Positions 1 to 5,134 of a stretch of 8,294 nt of DNA are shown here, in pieces; within the stretch, counting starts at the first letter, position 1, and the number at the start of each line of letters is the position of its first letter. The DNA comes from Holosporales bacterium (GTDB taxonomy: Bacteria; Pseudomonadota; Alphaproteobacteria; RUG11792). The DNA lies in assembly GCA_031257415.1 (NCBI GenBank), contig JAIROR010000006.1, forward strand, positions 1 to 8,294. The letters run 5' to 3'. The translations under genes were made by a program, and so were the position numbers. A model generated the notes under the pieces. That model was not told the DNA's origin. It ran no database searches and saw only the letters and a list, made by a program, of their open reading frames with translations.

Positions 1-11
1 CTATACTACGC

Positions 12-1223
12 TTGTGTGTCGCCATTTTAGTATGCTTTTATATGTTCGCTGGTAGAATAAAACATCTCGCAATGCCCATTATATTCCTGTCTTCCCTTTT
101 GGGGGCAATGTTGCTCGAATCAATTTTCTCTACCACGTTGAAATCTTTTCTTTATGGGACCAGTTGCGTCATTAAGGAAGCATTAATTTTTTCCCTGCCG
201 ATTGTGATATTCTCCCTTGTTTATAGCGCGGTAGCCCGTCTTGGTCTTAATGCCCTCAAATTTGTTCTAATAATAATACCCCTTGTTTGTTGTTCGAATT
301 TTTTAAATACAAATTTGTCGTATCTATCAAGTTTACTGTTTGTCAATATGGGGCTGATCACGATTGGCGAGCACCAAAATTCAGTCAGTGAACTATTGCC
401 AATGTTTACCTGCAGTCTCCCAAAGATTATCTCGAACGATATCGCATTATTACTTGGATTTACTGTTGGCTTTGCCAGCGTATTGCTTAAAAAAGAAAAG
501 CTTAGCAACAAAATCTCAGCTGTTTTGGAAGCAATAACAGGGCATTTTTTCAAATGGCTTGTCCCAATAATGCCGCTCTTTATTATTGGGACTGCGATTA
601 AATTGCAACATGATGGTATTCTAAGAGTGATCTTAACCAAATATCTCGCCGTCTTTGGATTTTTCGTTATTTCAGCATATGGAGTTTTATGTTTGCAATA
701 CATCTTGCTAGCTGGTCTTAACCTAAAAAAATTCGTGAATAGTATCAAAAATGTGTTGCCAGCCGTTATTACAGGATTCGGATCGATGTCCAGTGCGGCC
801 GCCTTGCCGCTATCAATTAAGGCAGCCGAAAATAATGTTCTTTACGATAAAGACTCCGCTCGCATGATAGTTCCAGCAACGGTTAATATCCATCTGGTCG
901 GGGACTGTTTCTTTATACCAATGGTTGCCCTAACAATGATGTTTTCATTTGGACTTGAGATGCCTTCAATTTACAACTACTCAATATTTGCCCTGTATTT
1001 TGTTCTAGCCAAGTTCGCTGTTGCCGCCATTCCCGGAGGGGGAATACTTGTTATGCTGCCGATACTCCAGACGTATCTCGGATTCAATGATGCAATGCTC
1101 GGATTGATCACAGCAATATACATTCTCTTCGACCCTGTCATAACCGCCTGCAATATCCTCGGTAACGGAGCAATGGCAATGATATTCGATAGAATTGTTA
1201 ACAAAGTGAGAAGGAATTACTGA
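12..1223 (+). CDS. Divergent DAACS-family (glutamate/dicarboxylate-type) membrane symporter, possibly 5'-partial
   Basis: Polytopic inner-membrane protein with the landmarks of the dicarboxylate/amino acid:cation symporter fold. Seen, numbering from the TTG at 12: serine-rich hairpin HP1 as GSMSSAAALP (257-266), a TM7 segment PATVNIHLVGD (288-298), glycine-rich hairpin HP2 as IPGGGILVM (340-348), and TM8 as DPVITACNILGN (374-385). Compared by eye with the archaeal homologue GltPh, the Asp for the substrate amino group (D374) and the TM8 Asn (N381) remain. The TM8 Arg that binds a side-chain carboxylate is Ile377, the Na+-site Asp residues are Tyr370 and Asn385, and NMDGT is NIHLV. Inferred: not a classical Na+/glutamate carrier; the substrate may lack a second carboxylate. 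The frame is open to the left edge, so the true start may lie outside; ATG 42 and ATG 72 are alternatives, none with a clear Shine-Dalgarno. About 403 aa fits the family. Confidence 0.85.
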   Translation: MCVAILVCFYMFAGRIKHLAMPIIFLSSLLGAMLLESIFSTTLKSFLYGTSCVIKEALIFSLPIVIFSLVYSAVARLGLNALKFVLIIIPLVCCSNFLNTNLSYLSSLLFVNMGLITIGEHQNSVSELLPMFTCSLPKIISNDIALLLGFTVGFASVLLKKEKLSNKISAVLEAITGHFFKWLVPIMPLFIIGTAIKLQHDGILRVILTKYLAVFGFFVISAYGVLCLQYILLAGLNLKKFVNSIKNVLPAVITGFGSMSSAAALPLSIKAAENNVLYDKDSARMIVPATVNIHLVGDCFFIPMVALTMMFSFGLEMPSIYNYSIFALYFVLAKFAVAAIPGGGILVMLPILQTYLGFNDAMLGLITAIYILFDPVITACNILGNGAMAMIFDRIVNKVRRNY

Positions 1224-1231
1224 AGCAGTAA
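1217..1231 (+). other. Small perfect hairpin over the transporter stop codon
   Basis: TTACTG-AAG-CAGTAA forms a perfect 6-bp stem with a 3-nt loop and contains the TGA stop (1221-1223). No T-run follows, so it is not a standard terminator. It could protect the 3' end of the message or be fortuitous. Confidence 0.3.
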
Positions 1232-1243
1232 CGACCTTTATGT

Positions 1244-1347
1244 AACTGTTGGATTGGCCCGATTGCGAGTGTATTCACTAATTTTTGAGCGGCCAATATT
1301 TCTCGCAAAAACATTCTGGTTATAGTAAAAGAGATTATTCAACAGTT
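1244..1347 (+). repeat. Dispersed structured repeat, copy A (~104 bp, imperfect terminal inverted repeats)
   Basis: This segment matches the minus strand of 5030-5129. The first 48 positions differ at about 5 and the last 27 at about 3, nearly all transitions, while the middle ~25 bp has diverged. The ends are complementary: AACTGTTGGA at 1244 pairs with TTCAACAGTT ending at 1347 (10 bp, one G-U). Inside, ATTGGCC (1253-1259) is complementary to GGCCAAT (1291-1297), and TTGCGAG (1263-1269) to CTCGCAA (1302-1308). These two helices cross, giving a pseudoknot or alternative folds. The copy starts 20 nt after the transporter stop in the same orientation. CTTTAT occurs on both sides (1236-1241 and 1349-1354) but not flush with the ends, so it is weak evidence of target duplication. 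It could be a MITE-like or ERIC-like element or a conserved 3'-UTR RNA; it has no coding capacity. Confidence 0.75.
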
Positions 1348-1391
1348 TCTTTATACGTCAGCATCAGCGATGAAAAAAATTACGCAATAGC

Positions 1392-1456
1392 CTCCGCATT
1401 ATCATAGAAGGATAAAATTTTTGGGCTGTGATAGCATTATATTGCGGAGTGTTTTT
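1392..1456 (+). terminator. Terminator- or attenuator-like hairpin directly before the KEH-repeat gene
   Basis: CTCCGCA (1392-1398) is perfectly complementary to TGCGGAG (1443-1449), and the stem extends inward by three more pairs after one mismatch. The loop is long (about 40 nt). The 3' arm is followed by TG and a T5 run (1452-1456), then immediately by the ribosome binding site of the next gene. It could end transcription from the transporter or act as a leader structure. If transcription of the next gene starts near 1450, from the TATATT at 1438, the hairpin would not be in that message. Confidence 0.35.
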
Positions 1457-1469
1457 GGGGAGAGCAATA

Positions 1470-1862
1470 ATGAATGCGAAGTTTAAATTAAGGCGTCTTG
1501 TTGCAGTGATGGTTTTGGGAGGGACAGTGATTAGTGCTTCTAATATTGAAATTACACATAGAGAACGTGAAAAGCATAAAGAGCATACAGAGTATAAAGA
1601 GCATAAAGAGCATAAAGAGCATAAAGAGCGTAAAAAGTATACAACGTATGTAGATGTATATGAGAACGAGATTGGGAGAACTTGTGGTTTGAATGAGATT
1701 CCTCTGCATGGCGACTGCATAATTTACAAATACTGGAGTGACGGTTCCATTTCTAAATACCTATGCAAATATAGTGAAGGCAAGCGCTTACATAGCAGAA
1801 TTATGCTTCCCGGCGAAGATACAGAGTCTGAGGGCGAAGACGTAGAACCTGGGGGAAAATAA
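1470..1862 (+). CDS. Exported Lys/Glu/His-repeat protein, hypothetical (130 aa)
   Basis: Family not recognised. ATG 1470 is preferred over GTG 1428 because GGGGAGAG ends 5 nt before it and because it places a signal peptide at the N-terminus: a basic start (KFKLRR), a hydrophobic core (LVAVMVLGGTVIS) and likely cleavage after ISA at residue 23. Residues 35-57 are a run of three-residue KEH-type units (KEH, TEY, KEH, KEH, KEH, KER, KKY), encoded by a nearly pure 9-nt repeat. The rest (58-130) is non-repetitive, with Cys at 72, 83 and 99, an aromatic patch (YKYWSDGSISKYLCKY) and an acidic tail (residues 116-127). Predicted location is the periplasm or outside the cell. The His/Glu-rich run could bind metal, but that is a guess. 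It is the first of two consecutive genes for exported repeat proteins. Confidence 0.7.
   Translation: MNAKFKLRRLVAVMVLGGTVISASNIEITHREREKHKEHTEYKEHKEHKEHKERKKYTTYVDVYENEIGRTCGLNEIPLHGDCIIYKYWSDGSISKYLCKYSEGKRLHSRIMLPGEDTESEGEDVEPGGK
1572..1640 (+). repeat. In-frame 9-nt tandem repeats (KEH units)
   Basis: About seven tandem 9-nt units, consensus AAAGAGCAT, encode residues 35-57 of the exported protein. Three central units are identical; outer units carry point changes giving TEY, KER and KKY. Copy-number change by slippage would keep the reading frame. Confidence 0.85.
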
Positions 1863-1900
1863 ATGTAAATTCAATACACTTGGAAAACGATTTGGGAGAC

Positions 1901-1999
1901 GGTGGCTCTATTGATTGAAGAAATCTATTGTCTATGCATCTTTATGAACTATTGCGACGTTCTATTCAAGAAATCTCAATTGATTAATATAGAGCCGCC
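1901..1999. repeat. 99-bp segment bounded by an 11-bp inverted repeat
   Basis: GGTGGCTCTAT (1901-1911) and ATAGAGCCGCC (1989-1999) are inverted repeats with one difference, which is still a G-U pair in RNA. Inside is also a direct repeat: ATTGAAGAAATCT (1914-1926) and ATTCAAGAAATCT (1964-1976), 12 of 13 identical. It lies in the 249-bp gap between the two exported-protein genes. No T-run follows, so a terminator role is doubtful. It has the shape of a small non-coding mobile element but shares no visible sequence with the 1244-1347 repeat. Confidence 0.5.
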
Positions 2000-2050
2000 T
2001 TCAACTGGTTTTGCTCCAATTATCCGCCTTACACGGCAAAAGAAATAAAT

Positions 2051-2079
2051 TTGCAATTTTGAAAGAAATGCGATACAAT
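2051..2079 (+). promoter_or_regulatory. Sigma-70-type promoter for the 295-aa exported protein
   Basis: TTGCAA (2051-2056), a 17-bp spacer, then TACAAT (2074-2079) match 4/6 and 5/6 of the consensus. A start near 2086 would leave a ~26-nt leader containing the strong AAGGAG site. The gene therefore probably has its own promoter. Confidence 0.55.
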
Positions 2080-2111
2080 TGTATGAACGGGGTTTTGATA
2101 AGGAGAGGAAG

Positions 2112-2999
2112 ATGTCCAAGCTGATTTTGATAGTGGCGCTTGCAGCGGCATGCTCTGGAAATAACATCTACGCAGCAGGTAGTGGTTTTTTTAGTTCGAG
2201 TCTTGGGGAAGGTATAGAAGGAGAGACGAGTGGCGATGGCATTGAGAGAGCTGAAGTAGGCGGTGTGCAAGGTGCTGAATTATTCTTAGAGAAAGCTAAA
2301 GTAGGTGGTGTGCAAGGTGCTGAATTATTCTTAAAAAGGTTCAATAAAATGGTAGAAGAAATTAGCAAATCAAGTAAAAAGGCGCCAGAAAAAGATAATA
2401 TTAAAAGGGTTTTAAGGGAAGCGAGAAAATTCTCGAATCGTACACAGAAAAAAATTAGAAAAATCAAAAGGCTTCATAATGAGCAAGAAAAAGAAAATGA
2501 ACTTGAGAGTATTAATTTTGGCATACGGGATAAAATTAATTGGCTTGGGGCAAGCAGCGCAGGCATCGGTGAATATCAAGTAGAAGTAGGTTGCCATGGG
2601 AATGTATCCGATGGTGAAAGCGAATCGTCTGATTTTGAATCAGACACTGATCCATCTAGAATTCCAACTCCCCCTGAAGAATCTGCTACTGATCCATCTA
2701 GAATTCTAATTCCCCCTAATGAATCCGCTACTGAGTCTGTTCATGACAACAGCGAGTACGAAAGGAGAATAGGGTCCACTCAAAAAGAGCAAAGAAAAGA
2801 GAGAAATAGATCATTCAGATACGAAGAGGAAATGGAGGCCCCTCAAAAATGGCAAAGAAAAAAGGGAAATAAATTCTCCCAAAAGGACGAGCGCAAAAGT
2901 AAACATGGCAACCGCAAAAATAAACATAAAGATCGTAGCATTTTAGAAGAAATCTATCTAGACGACTACGATTTGGATGATCAAGACTATTTTGATTAG
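2112..2999 (+). CDS. Exported mosaic protein made of three tandem duplications, hypothetical (295 aa)
   Basis: Family not recognised. ATG 2112 is chosen because AAGGAG lies 6 nt upstream and MSKLILIVALAAAC starts a signal peptide; likely cleavage is after NNIYA or NNIYAA (21/22). Cys14 follows LAAA, a poor lipobox, so a lipoprotein is less likely. Three in-frame tandem duplications are visible: 15-residue units at 47-61 and 62-76 (core VGGVQGAELFL), 14-residue units at 179-192 and 193-206 (core TDPSRI-PP-ESA), and more diverged 21-residue units at 223-243 and 244-264 (QK-QRK--N-F). Residues 77-133 are charged and probably helical or coiled-coil. Residues 249-275 are strongly basic and the last ~17 residues acidic (DDYDLDDQDYFD). 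Alternating charge and low complexity suggest a largely disordered exported protein, possibly a surface or host-directed factor; function unknown. Confidence 0.72.
   Translation: MSKLILIVALAAACSGNNIYAAGSGFFSSSLGEGIEGETSGDGIERAEVGGVQGAELFLEKAKVGGVQGAELFLKRFNKMVEEISKSSKKAPEKDNIKRVLREARKFSNRTQKKIRKIKRLHNEQEKENELESINFGIRDKINWLGASSAGIGEYQVEVGCHGNVSDGESESSDFESDTDPSRIPTPPEESATDPSRILIPPNESATESVHDNSEYERRIGSTQKEQRKERNRSFRYEEEMEAPQKWQRKKGNKFSQKDERKSKHGNRKNKHKDRSILEEIYLDDYDLDDQDYFD
2250..2339 (+). repeat. 45-bp tandem duplication (2 units)
   Basis: Units 2250-2294 and 2295-2339 encode AEVGGVQGAELFLEK and AKVGGVQGAELFLKR. They differ at only a few bases, so the duplication is recent. Confidence 0.9.
2646..2729 (+). 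repeat. 42-bp tandem duplication (2 units)
   Basis: Units 2646-2687 and 2688-2729 both encode TDPSRI-(P/L)-(T/I)-PP-(E/N)-ESA. They are nearly identical at the DNA level and in frame. Confidence 0.88.
2778..2903 (+). repeat. 63-bp diverged tandem duplication (2 units)
   Basis: Units starting at 2778 (TQKEQRKERNRSF) and 2841 (PQKWQRKKGNKFS) align over 21 codons with several substitutions. This is older than the 45- and 42-bp duplications of the same gene. Confidence 0.6.
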
Positions 3000-3047
3000 C
3001 TGGACCGTTTAGAATGAGCGAGTTGTGTGGCGTTAATTAGGCTCTTT

Positions 3048-3080
3048 GCGCAGTGGCCGTCGCTGCTGCGCTTTATTCTT
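3048..3080 (+). terminator. Possible terminator of the 295-aa gene
   Basis: GCGCAG (3048-3053) pairs with CTGCGC (3066-3071) around a 12-nt loop and is followed by the T-rich TTTATTCTT. The stem is short and the T-tract interrupted, so support is moderate. It lies about 50 nt after the stop, between convergent genes. Confidence 0.35.
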
Positions 3081-3109
3081 GCTGTCCGAAAGACCAGAGA
3101 GGATACAAA

Positions 3110-3155
3110 AATGGTGATTATTGTGGCAAAGCAATGGTGATTATTGTGGCAAAGC
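3110..3155. repeat. Perfect 23-bp tandem duplication in the intergenic region
   Basis: 3110-3132 and 3133-3155 are identical, and the first four bases (AATG) recur at 3156. The period is not a multiple of three, consistent with non-coding DNA. It lies between convergent genes, 23 bp beyond the lysC stop. No other gene or terminator is evident in 3000-3177. Confidence 0.9.
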
Positions 3156-3177
3156 AATGTTTTCATGAAGAGAGCAT

Positions 3178-4317
3178 CTATAGCGCAGAAAACAGCATGG
3201 CGTGTAGTATATTTATTGCCAACTCTGCTTGTTGAAATGGAACGACAATCGAGAAAGATAGATCTGAATTGAATGTGTTTTTCACAACTACGTCACTAGT
3301 CAATAGCATTTTCACTACATCATCTGAGATATCCATTGCTCCAATTCCAACGATATTTATAATGCCGATATCATTATCGACATTGGAATTTTGCCCGTCA
3401 ATAGCTTCCAGTATTTCATATTTATGAAGTTTATTTGCATAGTACAATGAATCGGCGATGTGGGTTACCGCTATATTCTGCGAGCTGAGCTTTTCCACGA
3501 TTGGTTCGTGGCTGCTCGAGAGATTGAACGAAAAACACGACGAGTTGTGGGTAATTCCCGCAATCTTTATAGGAGTTATGTATTCTGTTTCATTTGTGAT
3601 GATCGTTCCTCCACAGTTTTGATCTGCTGCGAAGCTTGATAGAACTCTGAGTTTTACCCTATACGATTTGGCAATATCAACGGAGGCAGCTTGCAGGACC
3701 TTTGCTCCATTGATAGCAAGTTCCAACATTTCGTTATAGCTGATGGACCGAAGCTTTTCGGCGTTCAGGACTAGCCGAGGATCTGCTGTATACACTCCAT
3801 CAACGTCCGTATATATAAGGCATTCATCAGCTTCTATGACATGAGCCACGGCAACGGCAGTTGCATCAGAACCCCCTCTGCCAAGAGTTGTGATATCTCC
3901 GCTTTCTGATACCCCCTGAAAACCAGATATAACAGGCACATAGCTTTGATCAACAAGCAAATCCTTTCTAATATACGATATCCTGGATTCTCCGAAAACT
4001 GATTCTGTAGTAATTGGAATTTGCCACCCTTGAAAAGATCTTGCTTCAATTCCCCTTTTCTTCAGAGCAAGCGCAAGCAGGCCCGAGGAAATTTGCTCGC
4101 CAGCACTAACGACAGCATCGTTTTCCCTACCGATACTTGTCTTCGTGAAATTCTTGGTGAGATCAACGAGCTGATTCGTCATGCCCTGCATCGCCGATAC
4201 AACGACAGCAACACGACGCCCGGCTCCGATGTGCCCCTCTATGATGGAGGCCACATTCTCGAATCTTGAGGCGGTCCCAACGGAGGAGCCCCCAAACTTC
4301 AGCACTATCAGACTCAT
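3178..4317 (-). CDS. lysC: Aspartate kinase (monofunctional, two ACT domains)
   Basis: Phosphorylates aspartate to 4-phosphoaspartate, the first step of the aspartate pathway to diaminopimelate/lysine, threonine and methionine; cytoplasmic. Seen: nucleotide-binding KFGGSSVG (7-14), SAMQGMTNQL (41-50), VVSAGEQ (69-75), the GWQIPI region (97-102), TLGRGGSDATA (144-154) and DVDGVYTADPR (171-181). The kinase domain spans about 1-245. Two ACT-type segments follow (about 252-305 and 317-379), recognisable from AGITHN and INIVGIG but with poorly kept effector-site positions; the usual SEIKIS is NSDLSFS. At 379 aa it is shorter than the ~400 aa I expect for this type, mostly in the regulatory half. 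ATG 4317 lies 3 nt after the hpf stop with no strong Shine-Dalgarno, so translation is probably coupled. In an intracellular bacterium the main role would be peptidoglycan diaminopimelate (inference). Confidence 0.93.
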   Translation of the reverse strand: MSLIVLKFGGSSVGTASRFENVASIIEGHIGAGRRVAVVVSAMQGMTNQLVDLTKNFTKTSIGRENDAVVSAGEQISSGLLALALKKRGIEARSFQGWQIPITTESVFGESRISYIRKDLLVDQSYVPVISGFQGVSESGDITTLGRGGSDATAVAVAHVIEADECLIYTDVDGVYTADPRLVLNAEKLRSISYNEMLELAINGAKVLQAASVDIAKSYRVKLRVLSSFAADQNCGGTIITNETEYITPIKIAGITHNSSCFSFNLSSSHEPIVEKLSSQNIAVTHIADSLYYANKLHKYEILEAIDGQNSNVDNDIGIINIVGIGAMDISDDVVKMLLTSDVVVKNTFNSDLSFSIVVPFQQAELAINILHAMLFSAL

Positions 4318-4320
4318 ATC

Positions 4321-4884
4321 TTATTCTGAGTAGTCTATCCAGCCAACGTGTCCATCCTTCCTTCTGTACACAACGTTGATGCGCCCATTATCAATGTTCT
4401 TAAACATAACAACATACGCTCCGCTCAAATCAAGTTTCGCAACAGCTTCGCCAATACTCAGATTCAATACGTATTTCTCCTGTTCAGCAATAATCAAATG
4501 CTCCTCATCGGTAGCCCCTCCCTCGGATTCTCTCCTTTCGAGCAGATAATCAACGGCTGGATGCCCCCCTTTCGTCCACGACTCTCTTCGCTTTCTGTCC
4601 TTCATTCTGTTCTTGTGCTTCTTCATAATCGTTTCCAGCCTTTGGATCGAATATGAAACAGCTCTATACGGATCACCAGACTCGCAGTCTCCTTTCACTA
4701 CAAACCCTTTGCTGACGTGAACAACTATCTCAACAGTGAAAATCTTCCTGTCCTTCTTTATAAATACACTGGCTTCAATGATATCTCCTATGTATTTCTC
4801 AACAAATAATGAAACTTCGCTCACAGCAAATTCCCGCAGGCTCTCTCCGACATCCACTCCGCTTCCAAGAACTTTTATCTGCAT
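4321..4884 (-). CDS. hpf: Long-form ribosome hibernation promoting factor
   Basis: Binds the 30S decoding region and, through its C-terminal domain, pairs 70S ribosomes into inactive 100S dimers in slow-growing cells (family knowledge). Seen: an N-terminal S30AE domain (about 2-97) with alternating strands, the helix DPYRAVSYSIQRLETIMKKH (71-90) and a very basic KNRMKDRKRR stretch (91-100). A charged linker covers 101-127. The C-terminal dimerisation domain (about 128-185) carries LSIGEAVAKLDLSG (142-155) and NVVYRRKDGHVGWID (170-184), the conserved signature of long HPF. At 187 aa it has the long-form size. ATG 4884 is preceded by GAGAGAG. It is the first gene of a two-gene operon with lysC. 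In many alphaproteobacteria hpf sits near rpoN; that context is absent here. Confidence 0.95.
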   Translation of the reverse strand: MQIKVLGSGVDVGESLREFAVSEVSLFVEKYIGDIIEASVFIKKDRKIFTVEIVVHVSKGFVVKGDCESGDPYRAVSYSIQRLETIMKKHKNRMKDRKRRESWTKGGHPAVDYLLERRESEGGATDEEHLIIAEQEKYVLNLSIGEAVAKLDLSGAYVVMFKNIDNGRINVVYRRKDGHVGWIDYSE

Positions 4885-4918
4885 AAAACTCTCTCAAATA
4901 CCTAGACGAACAACCGTG

Positions 4919-4948
4919 ATTCTATCATAGGATCAGTCGATGTCTCAG
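4919..4948 (-). promoter_or_regulatory. Candidate promoter of hpf-lysC
   Basis: On the minus strand CTGAGA (4948-4943) and TAGAAT (4924-4919) are separated by 18 bp and match the -35 and -10 consensus at 4/6 and 5/6. A start near 4912 would leave a leader of about 28 nt. An alternative -10, TATGAT, lies at 4929-4924. Confidence 0.35.
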
Positions 4949-5029
4949 AGTTTTTTCTAGCTGTGTGTGATGCCCATGTAGAGACCGTCGAATAATGTTT
5001 TGTGTCGGCCGTTCTGCAAAATTCCTATT

Positions 5030-5129
5030 CTGTTAAACAATTTCTTTTACTATAACAAAAATACTCTACACGAAACATTTACCGCTCAAAAATTGATGAA
5101 TACACTCGCAATTGAGCCAATTCAACAGT
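5030..5129 (-). repeat. Dispersed structured repeat, copy B (~100 bp)
   Basis: Minus-strand homologue of 1244-1347, collinear apart from one 1-nt indel in the diverged middle. The terminal complementarity is kept in a different form: CTGTTGAA (5128-5121) pairs with TTTAACAG (5037-5030), where a C-to-T change converts G-C to G-U. The inner TGCGAG can still pair with TTCGTG through wobbles, whereas the ATTGGCC helix of copy A is largely lost. It begins 5 nt after the stop of the TFTNY-repeat gene, in that gene's orientation, paralleling copy A after the transporter. No clear target-site duplication is visible. It fills most of the 250-bp gap upstream of hpf. Confidence 0.75.
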
Positions 5130-5134
5130 CTCTG

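Noticed and set aside
2..12. TATACTACGCT occurs at both ends of the window (2-12 and 8092-8102)
   Set aside because: Only 11 bp match and the flanks differ; one copy is in coding sequence and the other in the terminator-like region, so this is probably chance.
221..748. 175-codon minus-strand open frame opposite the transporter
   Set aside because: It is antisense to a clear membrane-protein gene, has no recognisable domain or ribosome site, and its composition mirrors the sense hydrophobic codons.
1572..1640. Short regular repeats considered as a CRISPR array
   Set aside because: Units are 9 nt, contiguous without spacers, and in frame within a protein gene.
1364..1720. Minus-strand frames with SLCSLCSLC or LFMLFMLF runs
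   Set aside because: These are shadows of the KEH repeat read on the other strand; no ribosome site or domain.
2148..2153. Lipobox-like LAAAC in the 295-aa protein
   Set aside because: The -3 position is Ala and the hydrophobic core would be very short; a signal peptidase I site after NNIYA/AA fits better.
2401..2415. TTAA-N7-TTAA match, possible second CtrA box
   Set aside because: It lies inside the 295-aa coding region, lacks the flanking C and TTAACCAT half-site, and is expected by chance in AT-rich DNA.
3053..3235. 60-codon plus-strand frame with Cys residues
   Set aside because: It crosses the 23-bp duplication (not a multiple of three) and overlaps the lysC 3' end antisense. Coding content is not supported.
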